The notes under the pieces: generated by a model | What the model was told of the DNA's origin: nothing | Seen by the model: only the letters and a program-made list of their open reading frames with translations | Databases searched by the model: none | NCBI GenBank assembly: GCA_001949185.1 | Contig: BDGG01000014.1 | Span: forward strand, 679,555-743,554 | From: Ramazzottius varieornatus | Taxonomy: Eukaryota > Tardigrada > Eutardigrada > Parachela > Ramazzottiidae | Direction: 5' to 3' | DNA length: 64,000 nucleotides | Shown here: one piece after another, positions 11,357-22,739 of the stretch | How positions within the stretch are numbered: the first letter of the stretch is position 1 | Layout of the letters: every line of letters starts with the position of its first letter | Made by a program: the position numbers and the translations under genes

Positions 11357-11952
11357 AACAATACAGAAATCTCTTTCCACCGAATCCAAGTTTTTTTTCT
11401 AGTTTTTCCACACCTCCGACTGCTTTGTATCGGAATGTACATCATCAGCCAATACTTTGAGCGACGATCACGTTACCTCCGGGTTCATAATTTTGCTGAT
11501 AGTTCTGGAAGCAACTATCCCAACCCACCAAAAACTAGTGTGCCGATCTTTCTACCGAAAAACTGTTTTCATATTAACTTCTTGACAGGCCATTTTACAG
11601 ATGACTTCTCCTTCGCCGTACAGTAAAGCTCACTTTGCAGCTGCTGCATCTTGTTTAAAGTAAGTCTGGCAAACCGGTATTCGTTGATATTGTATAACAT
11701 CGACTGTGCACTGTAGAGAGTGCCGACTGCTTGCCTTTAAGTGTGCAGTTATCTTGAAGCATCTTTTAGATAAGCTCAAACATTCCTTTCGACCGCTAAA
11801 AATATTAAACCTGTTCCAAAGGCCGTCATAAACCATAATCAGAAGTCGTTTCTTTTTTGCAACTTGTCAGTCTAGCTAGCTGTCTCTTTCCGCGTGTGAC
11901 CATATATTTCTCCATACATTCGCAATCTGCCCTATTCTACCCAGTTTTTATC

Positions 11953-14072
11953 ATGGCGATGCGATCAGACAAGCATTCCACGTCCAGCGGTGCCAACAAG
12001 GAAGCCAAGTACGAGCGGGTCGAGAAGATCGACGTCGACAAAGCCGGCCACACTAACCTGCGCGACGTCCGTGAAGACCGCGGTGGAGAAGACCCCGCAC
12101 TCAACTTCCAGGACAAACGCCCTGCTGGTCTTGTGCCCGGTGCAGCGGTGGGCATGATCCCCACGCAAAGCTCCGAAACCGAGGTCCGTTCCGCCAGCTC
12201 GCTTTCCTCGGGCCGAGCTTCAGATCAGTACGCGGGACGCACTTCATCGATGTCCTCCCACACCAGTGGATCGTCCACCGTTGGCAGTCACACACACGGA
12301 AGTATCCGTCACGATTCGGCAAGCATGGACTCGGGCGTGGCAAGTGGCGGAGCTGGAGCGTATAGCTATCAGCGGACCGAAGTGACGTCCACTAGCGGAG
12401 CCGGACCAAGACTTGGAGGTCTTCAACGAACCGTGATAGTCCCTCCAGGACCACATTCGCAGATCCACGAGCAGACTGATATCATTCGACACAAGACTGC
12501 AACCCAAAGCGAAACCCACATGATCCAAGGTACATCATTTGTTTTACATTAAGCAAACAAACTTCCAAAAATTTCTCTATTTCAAGGCTGAATTTGCTTC
12601 AATAAAGAACAAGTTTCCAGAAATGTTTCTTATTTTAAGTACAATTTTTGGATCTTTAATTTTTTAATTTTTTGTTAAAAGCCAAATTTTCTACTTGCAA
12701 GGATCTGAGATATTTGTTCGCCGTTTGACAGATCGTTTGTTTGCACCTGTGTTTGAGGAATTTTGATGGTTGTTTGTGTTATGGAATGTAGTGCCTGTGA
12801 CCACCTTCGGTAGTACCAACATGGAGAGCGTCAGAACGGGATATACCGTTACGGAAGATAAGGTGGGTTACTAAATGTGCCAAAATATGTAGCGCGTTAT
12901 GCAATCTGAAGTTTCCAGTGGAAAACTCGCTTTGTTGATCACCTGCATTGCGCATTAGTACCATTGCGTAATGCGGTGTCGAAAAAAACAATGAAAGAAA
13001 CGGAAACTAAATTACCAATACCCAAAATACTACCGAGATGTGCCAAGGTGGTTATGTCGCGCCCGGGTTTGACAAATATAGTGTAGTGGCTTAGGTGTCA
13101 CCGGAAGTAGAAACTTGACCATCAGTACAAATGTTTGCCACTTAGGACAAAGTCAAGAGCCGTTTTCCAAAAAGAGTTTGAAGATGCTCGACAAACATGT
13201 TTTGGAAATTCAGATTCCAAGCAATGTGTCAGATTAAAAATTACGCCAAGCGTGACCCATAACGATCATAACTGTTTACGTTTATTGTCATACACTTGGA
13301 ACTTTGACCATCGTCGTTACAGCCCTTAACTATCGCGGCGCCCGTTCTTGCACAACCCATCCACACTCGACTGGATGTCCAACTGGGTGGTGGAGCCAGT
13401 GCTGAAATCCATGCCGGTACTACGGTCGACCTAAGCGCAATTCAAGGCCAAGATCTTGGACCTGAAGAATATGCCCGATACAGGGCCAAGGTAGGTTGCA
13501 GACAGGCAACGACTACCGGCCTGTCTTATTTAGCACCGTACTTACTTTGAACACCGCGTCCAACAGGTGGAAGCCCTTGCTCGCGAGGACGAACGTGAGG
13601 CTGGTCTCCGTGCCGCTGAATACCGTACCGAGGTTGAACGCGATGCCGAAACCATTCGCCAAATTCTGGAACGACAGCACATTCGAGATTTGGGTCAGTA
13701 CTGTACTGCTTGACTAATGGTAGGCTAAATCGCGCAGGGCAACTTGTGATCAACCGTGGTCTTTTGCCGACAGAATTCCGCCGGGAGATGATAGAGCATC
13801 AAGTGGATCGACAAGAACGTGAAATCCAACTAGAGGCGGAGTACGCCATGCGCGCACTGGAGATGGAACGTCAAGCAGCTCGCAAAGCTCTGGAGACGGC
13901 CAAGGCTCAAACCCACGTCGATGTCCGTGTAGACACGGCTATTGGTACCACCATTTCAAAGGGAGCAATCTCCACCAGTGCCGAAAAGAAGAGCACTTCT
14001 CAAGTGGGACCAACCACTGTCACCAGCACCAAGACCGTCACCGAACGCTCAAGCACCGCATCCCGAATCTAA
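11953..14072 (+). CDS. CAHS-like cytoplasmic abundant heat-soluble protein, copy 1
   Basis: Five exons (11953-12529, 12792-12862, 13323-13490, 13567-13693, 13774-14072) join in phase with GT-AG borders to give 413 residues. The C-terminal half is the CAHS signature region: a Gly/Ala beta-prone stretch (DVQLGGGASAEIHAGT), a charged helix (EEYARYRAKVEALARED, ILERQHIRDLEFRREMIE, QVDRQEREIQLEAEYAMRAL) and a terminal HVDVRVDTAIGTTISKG motif. CAHS proteins are disordered when hydrated and form helical fibres or gels that protect cells during drying. No signal peptide is present, which fits cytoplasmic action. The first 190 residues are a Ser/Gly-rich extension starting with a charged block (KYERVEKIDVDKAGHTN, GGEDPALNFQDKRP), longer than in typical CAHS proteins. 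The start is the ATG at 11953, preceded by a stop-rich leader. Confidence 0.9.
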
Positions 14073-14934
14073 ACAGTGCCATCAATTCGAAAAACCTATA
14101 CCGTTAGTTTCAAGGAATATCGGCCATGTGTAAAATCTTATATCGGTTTGGATTTGTTGCTGAATTGAACGATGTAAAATTTTGAGCATTAAGCATTCGG
14201 CAAAAACGCTACATTTGCATATTCTTTAGCCGTATTTATCCCCTTAATGGTCAGCCGTGTGCGGCAGACAGTCGGAAATCTCGGCAGTAAAGCATCTAGA
14301 GTCTATTGCGGCAACCTTGAACTTTACGGCCAGGAAGTGCTCCAGTTTTAGCCAGCTTAGCCACCGAATCAAGTGGTGTGCAGAGGGCGTCAGCGACTGA
14401 AACCACTCGACTGATGAAAACACGCAGTGCGGCTGCGCTTCCAGCAGTTACCCTGGCTGCATTGTACACACCGTCAGAATCAGTGCTTTCGCCTTCAAAC
14501 GTTGTAATTATTGAAGAGCAGGTACGGTGCGTGCGGAGCTTCATCACTATATATTTACCTTTGGAAAAACGGACAATAAGCGACACTAGTTTATGGTCCA
14601 CATCAGGCTCATGTGACTTTCTGTAGCCCGCGAGGCCTGCTTTCTGTCAGTTTAGTGTGACTGACTCCGGCTGCTAAACGGCTATAGTCAAGGTTGGCAC
14701 GGCGAGAAGCACTCATACTTGTATCACGCACGTTCTTTGGAGCAAAACAATATTCATATCGTGCCTCCAATCTAGCCTCCAAGCAATGCGCTGTTGAACA
14801 ATCCGCACACGCGGAACTGTATACTATTTTGTGCCATGTACCTCAGGAAAGACTGAGCTTTATTTAGCAATTATCCTCTTGCATGTTGTTTATCATTTCC
14901 TGAATTCCTTCTATTGTGCAGCGGCATCATCATC
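14073..14934. promoter_or_regulatory. Intergenic region between the two CAHS genes
   Basis: About 860 bp separate the two stop-to-start positions. This must hold the 3' end of copy 1 and the promoter of copy 2. I see no clear TATA box at a usual distance and no coding frame with a recognisable motif. Confidence 0.35.
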
Positions 14935-16838
14935 ATGTCTCACCGAGACCGGACCTCATCAGGCTCTCACAAGACCAAGGAGGTTAAATATGAGCGCGTA
15001 GAGAAGATGCACATCGATGGAACCGGCCAAGTCAACCACCGTGAAGTCAGAGAGGATCAAGGCGGCGAAGACCCATACCTCAACTTTAAAGACAAGCGCC
15101 CGGATGACTTGATGCCCGGTGAGGCAGCTGGAGTCGTTCCCCATCTCGTTACTGCAGAGACCATTGAAGCAGCGCGCCTCAAAGAGGCTGAAGAAAATAC
15201 CAGCCGTCACTCGTCAGTCTCAACTCGAGCTGTCGACTCCGACTACAGCAGCATCCATTCTGCTGCTATCGGCAATGTGGAAAAAACCACGACAGTGACA
15301 ACGCGTAGTCGAGAAATGGAACCGGAGTATACCCAAGTGGTCACTGGTGGCAGAGCTCCCTCTGCCCAAATTGTGTCGGCGGTCAATCTGGGCCCATCAG
15401 AATACTACGATAGCCCAGTCCGTACTTCTTCGGTTTCCTCACATGTCAGCGCGGCACCATCGCTTGGTCGTCATACCGAGACCTATGTGCGGGAAGACCT
15501 CACTACCACTGGCATGTCTTCCCACGTCAGTGCTTCGCTCGGTCAGCGCGATCGCCCCCTGGATTCCGAGGTGAAGGTCAGACGAACCGCGGTGACCAGC
15601 GCTGGTGGGGTGTCGCAAGGCCTTCGAACCCTCCATGATATCGAGCTGGAAAGCTCGTCTGGAGGCAGTCATCATCTGGCCAGGGCTGATTCCGGCCTGG
15701 AGTATCAACGTACCGAGGTGGTAACCCATGGGGGACCCAGCATTGGTGGCGTGCAACGTACCGTGGTGGTACCAACTGGCGCGCATGCGCAAATTCATCA
15801 AGAGACTGAAGTCATCAGGCATGGCCATGCGACTCCAAGTGAAACTCATGTCATCCAGGGTAAGGAACGACCTGTCGGTTTTTGCATTTGCTTGACCAAA
15901 CTGCAGTCATTTCCCAAAAGGATACAGCTTTTTGCTTGGGGTTGCAGTGCCGGTTACCACTTTTGGACACACCGATATGGAGAGCGTTCGCACTGGGTTC
16001 ACCGTCACAGAAGATAAGGTTGGTAACGTGACGGAATATTCCTGAATGGTGTCTCAAAACTCGAGGTGTTTTGGTCTAGCCTTTGACCATCGCCGCTCCA
16101 TCGCTGGCAGCACCTATCCGCAACCACCTCGACGTTAACCTGGGAGGTGGTGCTCACGCCGAAATTCATGCGGCGACTACGGTCGACCTCAGCGCTGTCC
16201 AACGGTCAGACATGGGACCGGAGGAGTACGCCAGATACAAGGCTAAGGTACCCAGCAATGTCCTGACTAAAAGTATTTTCCGTCTGCTGATCATGATCGA
16301 GCAAACGTGAGCATTGTACCGCGGGCTTTTCACATTTTTCCATAATTATTGTTTGTAGGTAGAAGCATTGGCGCGACGAGATGAGCGAGAGACCGGTTTG
16401 ATGGCGGCTGAGTACCGAAACGAAGTTGAGAGAGACGCTGAGCTAATTCGACAAATACTGGAACGGCAACATATTCGAGATCTGGGTAAGATTCAAGCAA
16501 TTCATGTAGAAAAATGTCAAATATCAAAGGCGCTTCGTTTTACAGAGTTCCGGAAAGAGATGATCGAGAAGCAGGTCAACCGTCAAGAGGAGGAGATTCA
16601 ACTGGAGACCGAATACGCTTTGCGAGCGTTGGAGCTTGAACGACAAGCGGCTCGTGAAGCCCTTGAGACAGCCAAAGCCCAGACGCATGTGGATGTTCGT
16701 GTTGACACGGCTGTTGGTACTACAATTTCAAGAGGGGACATTGATACTCACGCTGAGAGACATACTCGCCAGCGTGTCGAACCCGTTGTTGAGACGACCA
16801 CTACTGTACAAAAGCAATACTCGAGTACTCATGTTTGA
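14935..16838 (+). CDS. CAHS-like cytoplasmic abundant heat-soluble protein, copy 2
   Basis: Five exons (14935-15859, 15948-16018, 16080-16247, 16359-16485, 16546-16838) give 527 residues. Exons 2, 3 and 4 have exactly the lengths of those in copy 1 (71, 168 and 127 bp) and the same phases, so the two genes are tandem duplicates. The N-terminal block (KYERVEKMHIDGTGQVNHRE, GGEDPYLNFKDKRPDDLMPG) and the C-terminal helical block (ILERQHIRDLEFRKEMIEKQ, EIQLETEYALRALELERQAA, HVDVRVDTAVGTTISRGDI) are conserved. The first exon is about 350 bp longer than in copy 1, with additional Ser/Thr-rich sequence. The product should be cytoplasmic and desiccation-related by family. An in-frame ATG at 14914 would add seven residues; 14935 aligns better with copy 1. 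Confidence 0.9.
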
Positions 16839-19221
16839 GAAATTTGGTCGGGTGACTAAGAGACCCTTTTCGTAGTCATTTGGCTAGCTTGATTCTCTCC
16901 AATCATAATAAGCACTAACCATGAGACAGACGAAGCTCTCGGTAAGAAACCAATTCAAAAGTTAGGGTGAAGTTATTGTCGTCCAGTATAACCCAAACAG
17001 GCTATTGGCACATATTAAGTTGCACCCACTGAAATTAGAGTCAATACCCATATAGCCATTCTCACCGACTGAATCTAATCCTTTTATGAGATAACGCACA
17101 CACAGAAACTTACTGAGATCCATCGAACACGAACTTGTTTGGGTTTTTCTCGAAATTTGAGGGAATAAAAACAATAAGTGTAGAGTTGGTTGATGGACTC
17201 ACCCTGGTAACTGTACTGTCGACGTCAGAGACGATCTTTCGGTGGCTAATTTAGGGAATGAAGAGCTCCCACACCCGGCTGACTTCCTGCTGGGCGCAAC
17301 CCACCAGAACGAAGAACGTTCAGGTCTATCGACAAGCTTCGTGCTCTCTGATGAGACGGGTTTGGGCTTTTCGATGCCACTCTCGTATCTGTGGGCACGC
17401 GGTTGTTACCGAAAGCCGTGTTCGCTAACTTCTCTGCAGCTGCGGATCAAACTACAGTACGGTACTGTAGTAGTCACAGCAGACCATACATTGCGACTGA
17501 CCACAGGGGAAAATGCGACAGAAATTGTTTCTTTTGGTTTGCCTTATCTGGTGTTTATCCACGGAGGTAGATTGGCGCCAATAATATATCATTTGAAAAC
17601 CGGAACGCCGGCCAAGGTTTCCGAGAGATTTGTTATCTTCTTGCGCACACCGAAACTAAAAATTTTAGTTTTTTTCGGTGTAATGCGGTGAAACCACACC
17701 ACTGCCAGGTCTAGTGGCAATGGTGTGGTTGACGCTGAACAAGTTCGGGCAACCGTGGTCCTGATATGCTGGAACTACGCATTCCAGCTAGCATAATCAG
17801 CCGACGTATCCAGCGGAGATACCATGCCGGAAGACAACAGGATCGTTGCCGATGGGGTGGGTTGCTCGTTCGCGCGTGAGAAACCTGAGTCAATCATGGC
17901 CGTTGCCTATCAGCACGGCGCACACATACCGTACGACATCGCCATTGGAGAAGTTGCATTTTGCGCAAATGGTTTGAGCAAGCCGGCTTGGTTTGAGCAA
18001 AAATTCAAGATTAGCAATTCACTTCGCGATTCACGAAACGAAGGGGGGCTTCGTCCGTGAATCCCGAAGGAAACTCTCCGCCGATTTGAAATCTTCTCGA
18101 ATTGCCTTCAGTACTACTCTGGCTGGCAATAAGTACTGGGAAGCGTAATTAGTGCCCGGGAAATGCAGGGCCTCTACTCCGAACTGTCAGACAGTCAAAA
18201 CGCATTTTGGACAACATTAAATAAAACGTTAATTACCAGCATGCAAGCTTCCATGGCCAGCCCCAGTCGTCTATTCTATCTTTTTCCTCAAACTGCCACG
18301 CGTTTTGCAACCTCTCACAGGTCCCAGCGATTCCTTTTATATAAATTATGATCTTCAAAATTGATTAGTTTTCGTTTGATTTATTTAGTTGTGTAAAGTG
18401 CAACCTCTTTAATATCCGGCAAGCGATGGCGGAAGGGAATCTAGACATGATCAAAAGACGCGGATCTCTTTTATGATGCCAGTGGCTGTTATTTTGGCAG
18501 GTGCCAGAACGTAGACGTTTTCTTATCACCTTCCTCACACCAGGGAAGCTTACTGCAATCGCCATAGACGCAGACAAGCCATGCCTATTCCCTAGAAAAC
18601 GAAGAATAGGTCGAGACTAAAGAAGCATTTGATTTGAATTCTCAGATACTGGTATGCACGATTCAACCCACAATATGTCAATAACCATTCACAGATGTAC
18701 GCAATAATTCGGAAATGCTGTACATGCCAAATCTGCAGGGACCTGCCGAGTCGACGGTCTATTATGTTATGGCTCTGAGCTCTTCGCCGTAGTGCTGCAC
18801 ATACATGCATAATCAAAGTCATCGTCCTAAAAACGCTGCAATATTAATGGTTTCAACCTGGGGTCTGATCAAGTGGTTTCAGTTCAATTTCAGTCTACGC
18901 CGACTAGTTGATTCGCTCCTAATTTGGATTTAAGATCTGGAATTTAATTTCCGGGTGGGACCAAGGTACTCCGTTTCACGCCTACTCTAGCTGTGTTGGA
19001 TTTCTGTGTTGTGGACTTGTATGACGTCAAAACATAATACCGCCGCTCCTTAACTTGGCCTTTATTGATACTTGTGTCGCTCTGGAGCGTCGTCCGACAC
19101 GCCATAATTATGGCGAAACACTGCGTGAAACTTTCTGTTTCGTGGCGCAAATAGCTAGCTTCCATATTCTCTGAAGCGCTTATCAGGTTTCTGAGTCTGT
19201 TGTTCAACTATCTTTGCTCAG
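16839..19221. other. Gene-poor region with a hAT-end fragment
   Basis: No frame here shows a conserved motif; the 150-codon frame at 17242-17691 has no recognisable domain. At about 17655-17715 the run ttttttcggtgt...gcggtgaaaccacacca...caggtc matches the right end of the hAT remnant at about 38912-38955. A detached end of that transposon family is therefore present. Confidence 0.45.
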
Positions 19222-22200
19222 TATGCGGGCCAGTTTTGAGACAGTGTTGATCTTACTAATGTCCACTTTTGATCTCGGTCAGCCACAAGTGTCCCATCAG
19301 AGGATGGACACTCCGAAAGTAACAATTTTATCGGCATTGTCGTACCAGTACGTTGATATTGTTCCGGCGTTGCACGTCGCCGCAGAAGAAAGCCAGAAAC
19401 TGTACTCAAGATACTTCGACATAAATGCTCTTGCCATTTATCGCAAAGAGCTTTATACCTGTGATTCGATGGACGACGCCTCAGTGGATTTGATTTCGTC
19501 TAATTATTACCGGCGCAAAAGAATAAACGAGCTGGTCGTCCTGCTTTCACCAAGCAAGTACCCATACAGTTTTTTTTCAAGTGCCCCAGAAGAATTTAAA
19601 TGGACGGCAAATTTCTCAAAATCTGTCTGTTCTCAGAATTCAGTTTCCTGTATTTTCTGTGTTTTTCAAGACACAATTTCCGTGTTTTGGCTTAGAATAT
19701 TTCTTACGTTTCACTGTGTTGTAGCTTGTAAGTTCGCCCTCCAGGGATCTTTGGGTGCAGGTATCTTTTGACGATATTCTTTGAATCCCCATTGTGACAT
19801 CTCAGCCGATTTGTTTCGATCATCCTTTCTGCGAACTTAACCATTTACGCCGATTGCAGAATGGAATATACCGGTTGTATCTCTGTAAGGACTTGCTTTC
19901 TTTTGTCTGAATTAAAGTAATCTCAGCACGACATGGGTGCTGCAGGTTGGCGACGCCGCTGACGGAAGACAGGCCATTCCCGACCTTCATAGCCTCCGCT
20001 CCAGTAAGCAATATTGCCATATACTCCACGGTGGCCGGCCTACTGCGCCGCTTTTCCTGGCACACTGTCTTCCTGCTGTGCGACACAGCCGCCGCTGTTG
20101 TCTTCTACCGTAACCTTTGCGCCGGCTTCAAGCTGCGACTGGAGCCGCCCGAGTTTGCCGTCTTTTTCTCCAGCTTTGACAGCTCTAGCGGATACGTCGA
20201 TTACGACCGACATCTGGCTAACGTCGCAACATCTTCCAGAGGTTAGTCTCTTTTGTCCTTCCTTCGATTCTACTGTACGAAATCGTCAACAGGCTTGCCG
20301 ACGTTTTCCAGTTGTTTTTCTTCTGTCGGGCTCCAATTTTGTGAGAACCATCATGGTAAGGGCGGAATAGCTTCACTCCTTAACAATCTCGTGAGGTGTT
20401 TATCGTGCACAGAACGTCGAAATGTATTTTGTGTTTTCAGATCCAGGCTCATGGTCGTAACATGACAGGAAGTGAATACGTGAGTTCACCTTTACTAGTT
20501 TTCATGTTACATCTGAAAACAATTAGCGATCAAGCGATCCACGAATCTAATTATGGGAGCATGCGCAGGCATTGTTCAAACGTTTCTACTGCCACATGCT
20601 GCTACGAACCTCTGAGTAGATACCGAAAATCTCGGGAAAGCAACATGAGTCGTAATTTGCAGGTTTACCTGTTTCCTTATCCGTTTACAAGACCCCCACT
20701 CTTTGCGCCATTGAAGTGGAAGCAGAATAGCCATGACGACGATGTAAGATTTTGAGCAAACTTTGTGACGTTAGCACTTAAATTTTGAGGGCAACCCAGG
20801 GCCTCCTCAAGTTTCCCACCGGAAGAGGGGTTATTGATGATAGGTTATTGGTTTCTTGAAAACAATTTGACCGGTCACGTTTCCAGATGGCTCTGAATGC
20901 TTTCCGAAGCCTAATTTTGCTAACCTTTGATCGCGACGAGATTGACAACACATCTTTCCGCACGGCCATCGAGCGGCGGATATTGACCAGACAGCGAGCG
21001 GATAACTTAACCACTCCTGCCGCAAAGGTACGTGGCCAAAGTGTAACTGAACCGCGCAGTCAATATCCCTCCGATGTTCGATCAACTTTCTTTCCAGCTG
21101 TTCCAACCGACGATGGCGGCTTACGAGGCTGTGATGGTCATGGCGACGGTTGGTCTGTAAACCTATTTGTATCTCCAACTCTCAAAATCACTAAAATGAT
21201 TGACGTGGCTGCTGTGGGACGGAGGTCGAGAAAGGAAGCATCCGGCGTCAGTGGCGGCTGCGTTATTCATGCGCTGCATGTGCAATTTCTGAGCAAACTT
21301 TGTGACGTTAGCACTTAAATTTTTCAGGGCAACCCAGGGCCTCCTTTCCCACCGGAAGAGGGGTTATTGATGATGAGTTATTGAGTTTCTTGGGTTTTTG
21401 CTGTGTTATCGGGGCGGAAACGGAAACAGTCCTCGTTGCTCCCCTGAAACTCATGTTTGTGACACCAAAAACGACGCACCAAAATTGCACATCCAGCGCA
21501 TGAATAACGCAGCCGCCACTGTCCGGCGTCCAGCTAATCTACTCTTACCAACAAGACGACTTCTTTGCAGGTGGTGAATGAAGTATTGCAACAGCATCCG
21601 AGCTCGTTTTTGAACGGGACAGCTATCGTCGAGCGGATGTTAAACAGAACGTTCCAGCTTTCTACAGGAGCAGTGTACTACTCGTCGGCCGGACAGCAGT
21701 ACCCGGACGTGGCCATCAAACAAATAAAACCGCAAAGCGGCCTTTTTGAGGTAAAGACATACAGCATGTGTTGCCGCCTTCTCGAAAATCCCTCAACATA
21801 TCTGGTCACTCCCAAACTGCAGGAAGTATTGGTGTACGATGGTGACACGTTTGTCTTCAATGTTACACCTGGCAAAGATTTTTTATGGAAGGGGAAAGGG
21901 CCTCCGCTGAACGAGCCGTTGTGTGGATATACTGGCCAAAAGTGTCTTATGGTTACAAGTAAGTCAAAGTGCTCTAGATCGCAAGAAATTCTTGACCTTG
22001 ACCGCTGTTCTTTTGCCCGGTGCGTAGGTTACGACAGTGTGACTATATCAATCATCGTCGTCCCGCTGGTGGGAATTGCCTGTTTTGCAGCACTGTCACT
22101 ATTTTACTTCAGTCGTCGCTCACGCCTAGCCACGAGTACAATCAGCAACTGGTGGTACCTCGAAGCGGAAAGCCTTCGAGCATGTCGTCCGCTACGGGAA

Positions 22201-22269
22201 CAGAAGTCCATCAGCTGCGCCGCCTGCTACCTCTTTGACTTTTCCGATCGTGTGTATAAACCCACTTAA
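19222..22269 (+). CDS. ANF-receptor-domain membrane protein without cyclase (truncated receptor guanylyl cyclase or clearance-receptor-like)
   Basis: After a hydrophobic leader (FETVLILLMSTF) several exons build a type I periplasmic-binding-protein fold of the ANF-receptor family. They include VPALHVAAEES, INELVVLLSPS, a small exon at 19860-19884 reading WNIPVVS, PFPTFIASAPVS with LLRRFSWHTVFLLCD (19946-20240), VVFLLSGSNFVRTIM, QAHGRNMTGSEY, YLFPYPF, and a long membrane-proximal exon (about 21571-21960). The last exon encodes one transmembrane helix (TISIIVVPLVGIACFAALSL) and a tail of about 50 residues starting SRRSRLATSTISNWWYLEAE. Receptor guanylyl cyclases place a kinase-homology domain and a cyclase after such a helix; neither is present before the next gene. 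Most junctions are in phase; the junction before 19860 is not. A clearance-type receptor or a 3'-truncated duplicate are both possible. Confidence 0.7.
20748..20860. repeat. Internal fragment of the 21249-21521 MITE
   Basis: About 110 bp, from gagcaaactttgtgacgtta to gaagaggggttattgatgat, is nearly identical to 21288-21402. It lacks the terminal inverted repeats. It lies in the preceding intron of the same receptor gene, so two adjacent introns share this sequence. Confidence 0.75.
21249..21521. mobile_element. hAT-type MITE with perfect 8-bp target duplication
   Basis: The termini CAGTGGCGGCTGCGTTATTC and their reverse complement (ending 21521) form inverted repeats of about 40 bp. The element is flanked on both sides by TCCGGCGT (21241-21248 and 21522-21529). 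An 8-bp duplication with CAGTGGCGG ends fits the hAT superfamily. The 273-bp element has no coding frame and lies in an intron of the receptor gene. Confidence 0.85.
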
Positions 22270-22739
22270 TTACCATATCTGGGGTGATTCTCCCTTTTTG
22301 AATCCTCAAGCTGGATGATATCGATGGATGCCTGGAATTGGCATTAGCATGACTGGCACTTAGAATATCGCCAGCTTCATGAGTTTCCCACAGATAAAAG
22401 GACAAAGGATGACTGGCATCTTATCGGTTTTCTTGTTTGGCTTTGTACACGTGTACTTTGGTGTCCTGCAGGGCGTACTACTGTACACAAGCCACACTAA
22501 GTTAGCCAAATTTTGTTGACTCACAGTGAGTAGAATTTGCAAGTTTCGCACAGCACAAGCTGGAAGGATCGGCTCATAAGCACTGCCCGTCTTCGCAGAA
22601 TTTCAGCTACACATGCTTTGCCTTCTGATTGCTTGATGTCCTCCTCATTTAAAAAGTCCACCGGGGGATTGATACAGTAGTAGGACGCCTTGTTGGAAAC
22701 TCATTTTGTGAGACTGTGGTTTACTATCAGTGATTGAAG

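Noticed and set aside
12244-12528. Open frames on the minus strand opposite the CAHS exons
   Set aside because: Mirror frames of the GC-rich, repetitive CAHS coding sequence.
17242-17691. Open frame of 149 codons on the plus strand
   Set aside because: No recognisable motif, no good splice or promoter context, and part lies beside a transposon end.
19558-19771. Read-through extension of the first receptor exon
   Set aside because: The residues lack ANF-receptor pattern, and a donor at 19558 followed by the WNIPVVS exon fits the family better.
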